Assembly (NCBI GenBank): GCA_905234645.1 | Contig: CAJOIS010000020.1 | Location: 1-33,867 of the forward strand | Length of the DNA: 33,867 nt | Direction of reading: 5' to 3' | Origin: an uncultured Bacteroidales bacterium | Lineage (GTDB): Bacteria; Bacteroidota; Bacteroidia; Bacteroidales; F082 | Position numbers and translations under genes: made by a program | The notes under the pieces: generated by a model | Told to the model about the DNA's origin: nothing | What the model saw: the letters and a program-made list of their open reading frames with translations, nothing else | Databases searched by the model: none | Part shown: positions 1-6,605 of the stretch, piece by piece | Numbering within the stretch: the first letter of the stretch is position 1 | How the letters are laid out: every line of letters begins with the position of its first letter

Positions 1-261
1 AATCTCGAAGAAATGAATGATGGCAGCCTGAAAACGGCCATCGCTTATCCCAATCCGGGCGGAAACACGCTCAATATTCGCACGGCCTTGCCAAATGCCC
101 ATGTCGAGGTGTATGATTTGAATGGAAAACGGATTCACAATCAAGAAATTACCGATGAAATAACTTCGATAAATGCTGAGGATTGGGCTTCGGGAAGTTA
201 TGTTTGGAAGGTGGTTTTAAACGGCAAGGAAGCAGAAACTGGAAAATGGATAAAACAATAA
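1..261 (+). CDS. T9SS cargo protein, C-terminal end only (partial at left edge)
   Basis: The reading frame is open from the first base and ends at TAA 259-261, so only the last 86 residues are seen. They form a type A T9SS C-terminal sorting domain: AYPNPGGNTLNI at the start, a VYDLNGKRI strand in the middle, and a final YVWKVV strand followed by GKWIKQ. In this family the domain directs a periplasmic protein through the T9SS translocon and is removed by PorU during surface attachment. The catalytic or binding part lies outside the window. The ATG at 13 falls inside the domain and is not taken as the start. Only 4 bases separate this gene from the next, which carries a closely related sorting domain, so the pair probably shares a transcript. 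Confidence 0.85.
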   Translation, partial: NLEEMNDGSLKTAIAYPNPGGNTLNIRTALPNAHVEVYDLNGKRIHNQEITDEITSINAEDWASGSYVWKVVLNGKEAETGKWIKQ

Positions 262-265
262 TACC

Positions 266-1933
266 ATGAACACAAAACTCAAACTTTCAGTCGCCTTCGC
301 CCTCACGATGCTTTTCGGGGGAAAGGCCTTCGGGCAGGAGTGGGAGCAGACATACGAATGGCATTTTTCCGATGATGAAGAATTCGATTTGGTCAAACCC
401 TATGAAACTTCCTCGGGCAACATCGTTGTTTCGACAAATCAATATTATAAGTGCGGTTGGGGCGATTTCTACGCGCCACATCCCGCATTGAAAATGTTTG
501 CGGCAGACGGAACGGAGTTGGCGGAAAATCTTTACTTCAAACCTGCCTATTATGGGGGACACCCGCACATCATTGAAAACAAAAATGGTGAATTGTATAT
601 GATGGCCTCTTACACTCCAGACCACGACTACACCTCATTCAATTACTTTCTGAACTATGACAATCCGCCTGATGAAGGCATCTACGGATTGTACAAACTT
701 GACGACCAACTGAACATTGTAGGAGCATACGAACATCATATCAAAATTGACACCTCGGAATACCGTGACCAACAATGGGAAGATGTACCGCTCGAACAAT
801 GTGGTGCATTGGTGATGATTCCTCCCATTGTTGATGATGACATAATAGTTGGTGCCTATGTGAAGACCTACAGCAGGTATCCAACCAATCCTCACGGCCC
901 TGATTCCTTGTTTGCATTTCGTATGGATTTTGAAGGAAACATCCTTGACCAACAAGGATTTGAACTTCCCTACATGGGTAGTGGCGGCAGTTGTCTGCAT
1001 TTTCTGGGAAGAGAATTGATGTTCAAATCGGAAACAGGTTTTATGTTGTATTGTCCGTTCCGTTTTGTCAACGATGGATACTATTACCATGTAGTTTATC
1101 TTGACCACAACCTCAATTTGCTTAAGGTGAGGCCTTGCAAGAAAATTGATCCGCTTTCACAATTTGACGACCTAATGCAAGGGATTAAAGTAAAAAGAAG
1201 TCGACACAACACAACCTATTTTACCGTAGAATTAGCGTCAAACAATCCTTGGAAAGCCACAGATTATGATGTCAGGCTTTACGAGTTGGACGATAATATT
1301 GACGGAACTGAGCCATATATTCCTTCGTTGCAATACATCACTCGCACTTCCGATGATTTGGATTGGCCTTGTGGCATCGAATTATTGGATGACAACAGTC
1401 TTTTCTTTGCATTTACTTTGAACATGGGCTTTTGGAGCAATCTCGACTCTTGGATGATGATAGAACATTTGACTCCAGATTTTGACACAATATCAACACT
1501 TTATTACGATCATGAAGGGGAGCGTATTCATAGCGCCGCAACGAGTATTTTGGCTACAAAAGACGGCGGCTTGTTGCTTGTGTATCAATCAAAGAACCTT
1601 GATGACACCAACCAACGCTGGACTACAATCACCAAATTCCCCGCCGAGGCCTTTGAGAGCATTGACGAGGCACATGACAACGGCCTGAAGGTGGCTGTTG
1701 CCTATCCCAACCCAGGCGGGAACACGCTCAACATCCGCACGGCCTTGCAGAACGCCCGCGTGAAAGTGTACGACATTAACGGAAGACTCATCCACAGCCA
1801 AGCCATTACGGAGGATGTGACGGCGATTGATGCTGGAGGATGGGCTGAGGGAATTTATGTTTGGAAGGTGATGGCTGGCACTTCGACAGGCTCAGTGACC
1901 GAAGCGGAAAGTGGGAAGTGGATTAAGGAGTAA
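266..1933 (+). CDS. Secreted T9SS cargo protein of unknown function
   Basis: This is a complete 555-residue protein. Residues 1-24 are a Sec signal peptide (hydrophobic core after MNTKLKLS, likely cleavage after KAFGQ). The middle is rich in aromatic and acidic residues with many short beta-like strands, which may be a propeller-like or adhesin-like fold; I recognise no catalytic motif. Residues from about 474 form a T9SS type A sorting domain (AVAYPNPGGNTLNI, VYDINGRLI, YVWKV, ending GKWIKE). The product should be exported to the cell surface or medium. It begins 4 bases after the partial gene to the left and looks like a paralogue of it in the sorting domain. Compared with that copy, the last strand region has five extra residues (AGTSTGSVTEAE in place of LNGKEAE), encoded by a REP-like repeat at 1882-1900. 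Confidence 0.85.
   Translation: MNTKLKLSVAFALTMLFGGKAFGQEWEQTYEWHFSDDEEFDLVKPYETSSGNIVVSTNQYYKCGWGDFYAPHPALKMFAADGTELAENLYFKPAYYGGHPHIIENKNGELYMMASYTPDHDYTSFNYFLNYDNPPDEGIYGLYKLDDQLNIVGAYEHHIKIDTSEYRDQQWEDVPLEQCGALVMIPPIVDDDIIVGAYVKTYSRYPTNPHGPDSLFAFRMDFEGNILDQQGFELPYMGSGGSCLHFLGRELMFKSETGFMLYCPFRFVNDGYYYHVVYLDHNLNLLKVRPCKKIDPLSQFDDLMQGIKVKRSRHNTTYFTVELASNNPWKATDYDVRLYELDDNIDGTEPYIPSLQYITRTSDDLDWPCGIELLDDNSLFFAFTLNMGFWSNLDSWMMIEHLTPDFDTISTLYYDHEGERIHSAATSILATKDGGLLLVYQSKNLDDTNQRWTTITKFPAEAFESIDEAHDNGLKVAVAYPNPGGNTLNIRTALQNARVKVYDINGRLIHSQAITEDVTAIDAGGWAEGIYVWKVMAGTSTGSVTEAESGKWIKE
1882..1900 (+). repeat. REP-like unit inside the cargo gene
   Basis: TTCGACAGGCTCAGTGACC matches, with one difference over 19 bases, the repeat unit at 22040-22058 between anmK and murF. 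Here it is translated in frame as part of STGSVTEA in the sorting domain of the cargo protein. Confidence 0.6.
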
Positions 1934-2001
1934 GTTTTTATTTCGTTATTCGTGCTATCGTACTTTCGTGCTAACGAAGAGATAGGACGGATGAGACTGA
2001 T

Positions 2002-2523
2002 ATGAAAGAAACAAAAGATTCTATTAAGATAAGGCATCTGATGGAGCAGGCGGAACGGCTGCCAAAGCACGACAGCATTGTCGTGCTGAAGGCACTATTG
2101 GCCACTGTGGCGGAGGAGGATGGCGACTGGACACAGACGCTGAGGATGGCCATTGAGGAGGCCGAGGAACGGCAGGAGGCTTCTGAAATACACAGTTCTT
2201 ATAGGATTTCGAGCCGACAGGTCACGACTTTCGTGAAGCTGTTCCGCATCGTTTATGACCTGCATATCTTTGAAACGGCTGATGGTAGAATTGCCTCTAA
2301 CTCGGAGAATTTCATTAATGACTTGGCGCGTTTCTTCAACACGGAAATCAAACATACGAGGAACTTGCTTTCATCGGCCAAGCGCACAAGTACTTTTATG
2401 GATGTGTTTGATAGACTGCGTGAGTTGGCGCAAGCGTATTATGAGAGGGGAGAGGGGCTGGAAACGGGGAAGCGGGTAGAGGCTCGGGAATGGCAACAAC
2501 GCATTGATTTTGATAGTTTTTAA
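2002..2523 (+). CDS. RteC-like hypothetical protein
   Basis: This 173-residue soluble protein has no signal peptide. The first 60 residues are acidic and helical. Residues about 75-145 (FVKLFRIVYDLHIF, FINDLARFFNTEIKHTRNLLSSAKR, TFMDVFDRLREL) resemble the C-terminal part of RteC, the regulator of Bacteroides conjugative transposons: a short helical block followed by an 'ia.yFe..fnidl.. ..l..r...rt.fld.L' pattern. The match is from memory and is weak. RteC-like proteins occur on mobile elements, which fits the primase-like operon just downstream, although a terminator-like hairpin at 2576-2599 separates the two. It may alternatively be an unrelated small helical protein of the same island. Confidence 0.5.
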   Translation: MKETKDSIKIRHLMEQAERLPKHDSIVVLKALLATVAEEDGDWTQTLRMAIEEAEERQEASEIHSSYRISSRQVTTFVKLFRIVYDLHIFETADGRIASNSENFINDLARFFNTEIKHTRNLLSSAKRTSTFMDVFDRLRELAQAYYERGEGLETGKRVEAREWQQRIDFDSF

Positions 2524-2524
2524 T

Positions 2525-2545
2525 TATACGTACAATTGTAGTATA
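2525..2545. promoter_or_regulatory. Palindromic operator-like site
   Basis: A perfect 10-base palindrome, TACAATTGTA (2531-2540), is flanked by TATAC on the left and GTATA on the right with one unpaired G, giving an almost symmetric 21-base site. It lies about 105 bases upstream of the first helix-turn-helix gene of the operon, a reasonable place for autoregulation. Binding by the HTH proteins is inference. Confidence 0.35.
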
Positions 2546-2575
2546 ATTTATGTGCTAACATAACGCCTCATCTTT

Positions 2576-2609
2576 GCCCACGATTTAACCGTCGTGGGCT
2601 TTTCTTTTA
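2576..2609 (+). terminator. Hairpin with T-rich tail (terminator or attenuator)
   Basis: GCCCACGA (2576-2583) and TCGTGGGC (2592-2599) form an 8-bp stem with an 8-base loop, followed by TTTTCTTTT. It would end transcription of the RteC-like gene. A CATCTTTG sequence just upstream (2569-2576), close to the -7 consensus TAnnTTTG, leaves open that the hairpin is an early attenuator in the leader of the 2651 operon. Confidence 0.65.
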
Positions 2610-2650
2610 TTGGTACCGTGAAGGAGGCCCGCGCCTAAAACTTAAGCGTT

Positions 2651-3028
2651 ATGTTAGACACCATTACCTTTGACCAACTTCCCAAGGCCGTCGGCGACAT
2701 CCTCGACGGCATCGCAGAGATCAAGGACATCTGCAAAGAACTCCGTGGCGATAATGCCGCAAAGGATGAGTTCCTCACTATCGAGCAGCTACAGGCCTAC
2801 CATCCAGACCATCCGTCGCTTCAGACGGTGCATCGATGGAAGAGCCTGGGCTATATCCCATTCTATAAAGACCCGGCTACCCGTCGCGTGAAGTTCAAGA
2901 AATCCGATATTGATGCGTGGATTGCTTCGAGTCGCCACATGTCGCGCAAAGAGCAGAACGAGCTTCACGACAGGCAAGTCATTGCCAAGCGCAATCAACA
3001 ACTGACTGGAGGGCTTGACGATGAATGA
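2651..3028 (+). CDS. Helix-turn-helix (excisionase/MerR-like) DNA-binding protein
   Basis: The protein has 125 residues. Residues 1-35 look like a helical oligomerisation segment (AVGDILDGIAEIKDICKEL). Residues about 42-95 form a winged helix-turn-helix of the excisionase/MerR kind: FLTIEQLQAYHP, then TVHRWKSLGYIPFYKDPATRRVKFKKSDIDAWI, where the last part is the typical 'r.v.f...dld.Wi' wing and strand. The tail is basic and charged. Such proteins often open replication or mobilisation operons of Bacteroidetes elements. It overlaps the next gene by 8 bases (from ATG 3021), so the two are probably translated together. It is likely a regulator of the operon or an accessory DNA-binding protein; its target is unknown. 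Confidence 0.75.
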   Translation: MLDTITFDQLPKAVGDILDGIAEIKDICKELRGDNAAKDEFLTIEQLQAYHPDHPSLQTVHRWKSLGYIPFYKDPATRRVKFKKSDIDAWIASSRHMSRKEQNELHDRQVIAKRNQQLTGGLDDE

Positions 3029-3230
3029 GGAGCTGAAGAAATACCCTGTGCTGTTCGACTGGATTGAGCTGACGGATTTGCTCATCATGCTCCATATCAC
3101 CAAGAACACTCTCAAAGAGTGGTGCTCGGAAGGTGAGCTGAAGTGCAGCCGTATCAAGAACAAGACCTATTTCCTGCGCCAGGACATTGAGCGTTTCATG
3201 TATTCACACTACCAAAACTACAGGCCATGA
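3021..3230 (+). CDS. Small helix-turn-helix protein
   Basis: This 69-residue protein starts at ATG 3021, which I prefer over the in-frame TTG at 3015. It is almost entirely one winged helix-turn-helix domain: DWIELTDLLIMLHITKNTLKEWCSEGELKCSRIKNKTYFLRQDIERFM. This is the same general fold as the preceding protein, but the sequences are clearly different. Small HTH proteins of this type are common on Bacteroidetes mobile elements. The start lies inside the previous gene, and the stop overlaps the next start as ATGA (3227-3230), so it belongs to a tightly coupled operon. A role as repressor or as helper in loading replication proteins would be inference. Confidence 0.75.
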   Translation: MNEELKKYPVLFDWIELTDLLIMLHITKNTLKEWCSEGELKCSRIKNKTYFLRQDIERFMYSHYQNYRP

Positions 3231-3889
3231 ACATGGACAAGACCAACGCCCCGGCGATGTATTTTTGGGGTACGCCGAACAACTACGCCGTGAAGCCGTC
3301 GGCCAAATGCGACCTGAAGAACATGCCTGGCTTCAGCATCTTCAGGCGACCCATCACGAACAAGTATCCTTACCAGGTGGTGAACCTGATCGATGTGTAT
3401 AACTACATCATCTGCAGCTATGCCAAGGACCGTACCAACGAGTACCGCGCCATCAAGGATGAGCGGTACCGCCGACAGTACAAGGCCGACATGTTCGACT
3501 ATTGCACTTTCTCCGGCATCTTCTCCGTCCGTGCCGACAATGCCATTATCCAACACTCGGGCTATATCTGCCTCGACTTCGACCATCTGAAGGATGTGGA
3601 GGCTGTGTTTGAGGCCTTGAAGGAAGACCCGTACTTTGAGACGCTGCTGCTGTTTCGCAGTCCGTCAGGCGACGGGCTGAAATGGGTGGTGTCGTTCACG
3701 GATTCCTTCTTCCGCTATGGCAGCGACGGGGAGACTTTCGGGGAATACCAGGTTAGGTTTTTTGCCAGCCTCTACAACTACATCTTCAACCACTATGGCG
3801 TGGAGGTGGACAGGCATTGCAGGAACCTCTCACGGGCTTGCTATCTGCCACACGATGCAGAAGCCTATCTCAACCCCTCACTGTTATGA
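3227..3889 (+). CDS. BT4734/BF3469-type protein (VirE N-terminal, primase-like)
   Basis: The protein has 220 residues. Residues about 100-210 match the BT4734-like N-terminal domain: SGYICLDFDHLKDVEAVFEAL, then LLFRSPSGDGLKWVV, then FNHYGVEVDRHCRNLSRACYLPHDAEAYLNP. The D-x-D, SPSGxGLK and 'D...R..RacflphD' elements resemble the catalytic core of archaeal/eukaryal-type (AEP) primases, so a priming activity is plausible. In many Bacteroidetes this domain is fused to, or placed directly before, a DUF3987 ATPase; here they are separate genes overlapping by ATGA at 3886-3889. Start choice: ATG 3227 overlaps the upstream stop; ATG 3233 is the alternative. Function as primase is inferred from motif similarity only. 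Confidence 0.8.
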   Translation: MNMDKTNAPAMYFWGTPNNYAVKPSAKCDLKNMPGFSIFRRPITNKYPYQVVNLIDVYNYIICSYAKDRTNEYRAIKDERYRRQYKADMFDYCTFSGIFSVRADNAIIQHSGYICLDFDHLKDVEAVFEALKEDPYFETLLLFRSPSGDGLKWVVSFTDSFFRYGSDGETFGEYQVRFFASLYNYIFNHYGVEVDRHCRNLSRACYLPHDAEAYLNPSLL

Positions 3890-5700
3890 AGAACGCTGTT
3901 TTCAACCCTGCCGAATGGGACGCTGCGGGCGCGGAGAAGGTGAAAAAGGCACCTTCTCCTGCCGTCGGCGTGTCGACGCAACAGGCGGCCATCCTTGCTG
4001 TGGTGGAGGCTGTGGAGGCCACGGGCATCGACATCACGGGTAGTTATTCCGACTGGTTGGCCATCGCGTTTGCCTTGGTGTCGGAGCTGGGCGAGGACGG
4101 GCGCGAGCTGTTCCACCGCCTGAGCCGTTTCTATCTGGGCTACGACCCTGCCGAGGCCGACCGACAGTATTCGGCCTGTCTGCGTGACGGCAGCCGTGAG
4201 ATCAGCATCGCCTCGCTCTACGGCATCGCCAAGGCTCACGGCATTCGTTGGGCTGCGGGCGGCACACCTCCTTCCTCGTTTTCCTCACGAAAACGAAGTG
4301 AGGAAATTGAGGAAAATGAGGAAGTGAGGAAAATGGAGGCCGCGCGCATCGGCACTTTCTCGCAGTCGGTGAGGGCGCAGCTGCCGGGCATCCTGAGGCG
4401 CATCGTGGCGGATGCCGTGTCGGAGGTGGATGCCGACCTGCTCATCCTCGGCTCGCTGACGGTGTTTTCGGCTTGTATGCCGAATGTTTACGGAGTATAT
4501 GACCGTCGGGAGGTGTTCGCCAACCTGTTCCTGTACGTGACGGCCAGCGCGTCATCAGGGAAAGGGAGACTGTCGCTGTGCCGACACCTGGCCGCTCCGC
4601 TGCATCGGGAATTGCGGGAGCAGTACCGCAAATCGATGGAGCGGTACAAACAAGAACAAGTGCAATATGTCATCAACAGGAAGAACGGCGACATGGAGGA
4701 GCCGCAGGAGCCGCCGTTTCTGACGCTGTTCATCCCGGCCAACAGCACGGCGACGGTGGTGTATCAGACTTTGTCGCAGAACGACGGCGTGGGACTATTG
4801 TTTGAGACCGAGGGCGACACGTTGGCCAACGCCTTCAACTCGGACTTGGGCAACTACTCGGACGGCTTCAGGAAAGCTTTCCACCATGAGGCGATATCGT
4901 ACCTTCGGAAGAAAGACCGCGAGTATGTGGAAATCACGAAGCCGAAGTTCTCGGCCATCCTGTCGGGAACGCCGGAGCAGGTGTTCAACCTGATACCCTC
5001 GGCGGAGAACGGGCTTTTTAGCCGCTTCATCTTCTACGTGATGCCGACTGAAATCGTTTGGCACGACATGTTCGATGCCTCGGACGGTCCGACGGCCGAT
5101 GAGCTCTTTGAGCAAATCGGCAGGGACTTCTACCAGTTCCACAAGCCGCTGACGGAACAGGCGGTGCGTTTCAGCCTGCAACGGGAGCAGCAAGGCAGGT
5201 TCAACGCCTTCTTCACGCAAGCGCAGGAGGAATATGCGGCCTTGTTCGGGAACGACATCATCGCCTCGGTGCGCCGCCTCGGGTTGATCTTCTTCCGAAT
5301 TACGATGATATTGACGGTGCTGCGGCAGATGGACGAGGGCGACTTCCCGCCGCCGACAGGCGAAGGGGAACGGAAGGAGGCCTCGTTGGTGTGTGCGGAT
5401 GCGGACTTCGACACGGCCATGGCGATGGTGAGGGTGCTGCTGCGGCACTCGGCTTCGGTGTTTCAGAGCCTGCCGCGCAGGACGGAACGACGCTTCAGGC
5501 AGGGCAGGCAGCAGCGCACGGAGGGCAGCCGACAGGCTTTGCTGTCGGCTTTGCCGGACACCTTCAGCCGCACGGCCTATCTTCAGGCGGCTGCCCAAAT
5601 GGGCATCGGCGAGAAGACGGCGGAGCGGTACATCGCGGATCTGTGCAGGTCGGGGATGCTGGAGCATCCGGCGAATGGGCAGTATAGAAAGACATCCTGA
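3886..5700 (+). CDS. DUF3987 protein (VirE/primase-helicase-like)
   Basis: The protein has 604 residues from ATG 3886, which overlaps the upstream stop; the open frame to 3817 is upstream read-through. Residues about 25-125 look like a PriCT-type helical domain (DWLAIAFALVSELGEDGRELFHRLSRFYLGYDP). Residues 139-146 are an EE-rich linker encoded by 9-bp DNA repeats. Residues about 160-500 are DUF3987: a P-loop-like ASASSGKGR at 220-228, FETEGDTLANAF, and ILSGTPEQVFNLIPSAENGLFSRFIFY. The C-terminus (RTAYLQAAAQMGIGEKTAERYIADLCRSGMLE) is a winged helix. The set suggests an ATPase working with the primase-like neighbour in replicating an element or phage-like DNA. Actual helicase activity is not shown by the sequence. 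Confidence 0.82.
   Translation: MKNAVFNPAEWDAAGAEKVKKAPSPAVGVSTQQAAILAVVEAVEATGIDITGSYSDWLAIAFALVSELGEDGRELFHRLSRFYLGYDPAEADRQYSACLRDGSREISIASLYGIAKAHGIRWAAGGTPPSSFSSRKRSEEIEENEEVRKMEAARIGTFSQSVRAQLPGILRRIVADAVSEVDADLLILGSLTVFSACMPNVYGVYDRREVFANLFLYVTASASSGKGRLSLCRHLAAPLHRELREQYRKSMERYKQEQVQYVINRKNGDMEEPQEPPFLTLFIPANSTATVVYQTLSQNDGVGLLFETEGDTLANAFNSDLGNYSDGFRKAFHHEAISYLRKKDREYVEITKPKFSAILSGTPEQVFNLIPSAENGLFSRFIFYVMPTEIVWHDMFDASDGPTADELFEQIGRDFYQFHKPLTEQAVRFSLQREQQGRFNAFFTQAQEEYAALFGNDIIASVRRLGLIFFRITMILTVLRQMDEGDFPPPTGEGERKEASLVCADADFDTAMAMVRVLLRHSASVFQSLPRRTERRFRQGRQQRTEGSRQALLSALPDTFSRTAYLQAAAQMGIGEKTAERYIADLCRSGMLEHPANGQYRKTS
4272..4333 (+). repeat. TGAGGAAAA 9-bp repeat array inside the DUF3987 gene
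   Basis: Four head-to-tail units lie at 4299-4333 (TGAGGAAAT, TGAGGAAAA, TGAGGAAG, TGAGGAAAA). They are preceded by two units in the opposite orientation (TTCCTCG and TTTTCCTCA) at 4272-4287, with a CGTTTTC/GAAAACG hairpin at 4277-4295. The third unit is one base short, so the last unit is read in another frame, yet its DNA sequence is intact. The same motif recurs at 6471-6526. Confidence 0.75.
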
Positions 5701-5702
5701 CC

Positions 5703-5936
5703 ATGGAAGCACTTATCCATATCGAGGCCTACACCGTGGCCGCATACCGTGCCATCCGTCCTGCTATCGTAACCACCGGCATAGGCTATTTTGGCGTGAG
5801 TGGGTTGCTGATTTCGGCCAGAATCAAAACGAAGGATTATTCGTACTTGGTTGATGTCGTAAACCAAGCCGCTGAGCAAGCTGGGGTCGGGCGTGAAGAA
5901 TACAGCATCGTTTTGATGAAGATGCTTAAAGTATAA
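5703..5936 (+). CDS. Small hypothetical protein
   Basis: This 77-residue protein starts 2 bases after the DUF3987 stop and is probably the last gene of that operon. I do not recognise the family. It begins MEALIHIEAYTVAAYRAIRPAI and has a moderately hydrophobic centre (TTGIGYFGVSGLLISARI), too short and broken to be a confident membrane helix. The C-terminal half is helical (YLVDVVNQAAEQAGVGREEYSIVLMKMLKV). A strong terminator follows at 5960-5994, which supports this being a real, terminal gene of the transcript. Confidence 0.6.
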   Translation: MEALIHIEAYTVAAYRAIRPAIVTTGIGYFGVSGLLISARIKTKDYSYLVDVVNQAAEQAGVGREEYSIVLMKMLKV

Positions 5937-5946
5937 GTTTAAGGAA

Positions 5947-6201
5947 TCAATTGGGTAAGGCCTCGGCATCGCCATCGATGTCCGAGGCTTTTTTGTTGAG
6001 GAGCATGAGCCATTGGCGGGCTTCTTTCAGGATGGGTTCGCGCTCATCGAGGATCTTGGCCACTTCCTGGATGCAGTTTCTCACGGTTTCATCGGAGGGA
6101 TCGTTGTCGAGCTGTGCGTCAATGGCGGCCATGCGTTTGTCGATGTCAGCGATTTGGGCCTTCAGTTGCTTCAGGCGCTGTATGATTAGTTTGTCGTCCA
6201 T
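5947..6201 (-). CDS. Small coiled-coil hypothetical protein
   Basis: The protein has 84 residues from the ATG at 6199-6201: MDDKLIIQRLKQLKAQIADIDKRMAAIDAQLDND and onward. It has regular heptad spacing of I/L/M and no signal peptide, so a soluble alpha-helical, probably coiled-coil protein is expected. An upstream ATG at 6252 would add 17 residues with little helical character and falls at the edge of an inverted repeat, so the inner start is preferred. It converges with the 5703 gene, leaving 10 bases between the stops, and its last codons contain that gene's terminator hairpin. The opposite strand also has an open frame here (5951-6229), but its composition (serine- and methionine-rich) looks like a shadow. 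Function unknown. Confidence 0.55.
   Translation of the reverse strand: MDDKLIIQRLKQLKAQIADIDKRMAAIDAQLDNDPSDETVRNCIQEVAKILDEREPILKEARQWLMLLNKKASDIDGDAEALPN
5960..5994 (+). terminator. Rho-independent terminator of the primase-like operon
   Basis: GCCTCGGCATCG (5960-5971) pairs with CGATG-t-CCGAGGC (5976-5988) around a CCAT loop, giving a 12-bp stem with one bulge, followed by six T (5989-5994). It terminates the rightward operon ending at 5936. It lies within the coding sequence of the opposing small gene (5947-6201). Confidence 0.85.
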
Positions 6202-6251
6202 GGGTTGTTGGTTTGCCGTTTGGTCATAAAGAAGGCGCAGACCCAGCTCCA

Positions 6252-6369
6252 TTTCTATCTGGGCTCTGGCAAGCCCCGCACAAAATGAATGCGAAAAGTC
6301 CGCGCCAAGGCACGAACTTTATAACTCCGCTTCCTTTGTGTGTTGAATATTGCCAGATTCAGATAGAAA
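6252..6369. repeat. 118-bp unit bounded by a long inverted repeat
   Basis: The left arm 6252-6271 (TTTCTATCTG, GGC, TCTGGCA) and the right arm 6351-6369 (TGCCAGA, TT, CAGATAGAAA) pair over 17 bases with a small internal mismatch. Inside, CACAAA (6279-6284) can pair with TTTGTG (6335-6340). No target duplication is visible at the ends and there is no ORF. It could be a small MITE-like element, or a structured leader of the leftward gene at 6201. Confidence 0.5.
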
Positions 6370-6410
6370 GAAACGCGAGCATAAAGCCCTAATTATGTCT
6401 TATATGGGTA

Positions 6411-6418
6411 CAAAAGTA
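6411..6418 (-). promoter_or_regulatory. Possible -7 box, leftward
   Basis: On the minus strand the sequence reads TACTTTTG, matching the Bacteroidetes -7 consensus TAnnTTTG. A clear TTTG at the -33 position is missing. It would drive the coiled-coil gene through a leader of about 200 bases that includes the inverted repeat 6252-6369. Confidence 0.35.
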
Positions 6419-6470
6419 AGACTTTTCTTTGAAAGTGAGAAATTTTATGGTTTTTGAAAGCAAGTGTGGG

Positions 6471-6526
6471 TTTTCCTCGTTTTCCTCACTTTCCTCATTT
6501 TCCTCAGGTGTGTTTCGTGAGGAAAA
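6471..6526 (-). repeat. TGAGGAAAA 9-bp repeat array, intergenic copy
   Basis: Four contiguous 9-base units, TTTTCCTCG, TTTTCCTCA, CTTTCCTCA and TTTTCCTCA (6471-6506), are the minus-strand form of TGAGGAAAA. One unit in the other orientation lies at 6518-6526. The motif is the same as in the DUF3987 gene (4299-4333). It is in non-coding DNA, so protein-coding constraint cannot explain it. Confidence 0.75.
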
Positions 6527-6605
6527 GGGGACAGGATGATACCGTATGGGGATGGTGTTGGTGAGCGTTTGTGAGAGGAAGGGAGGGAGAGGCTTGGCTT
6601 TTGGG

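Noticed and set aside
4795..5712. 305-residue leftward open frame opposite the DUF3987 gene
   Set aside because: It is a long arginine- and histidine-rich frame typical of antisense to a GC-rich gene; it has no domain and fully overlaps a well-supported gene.
4272..6526. CRISPR array
   Set aside because: The repeats are 9 bases long, contiguous and without unique spacers, and there are no cas genes.
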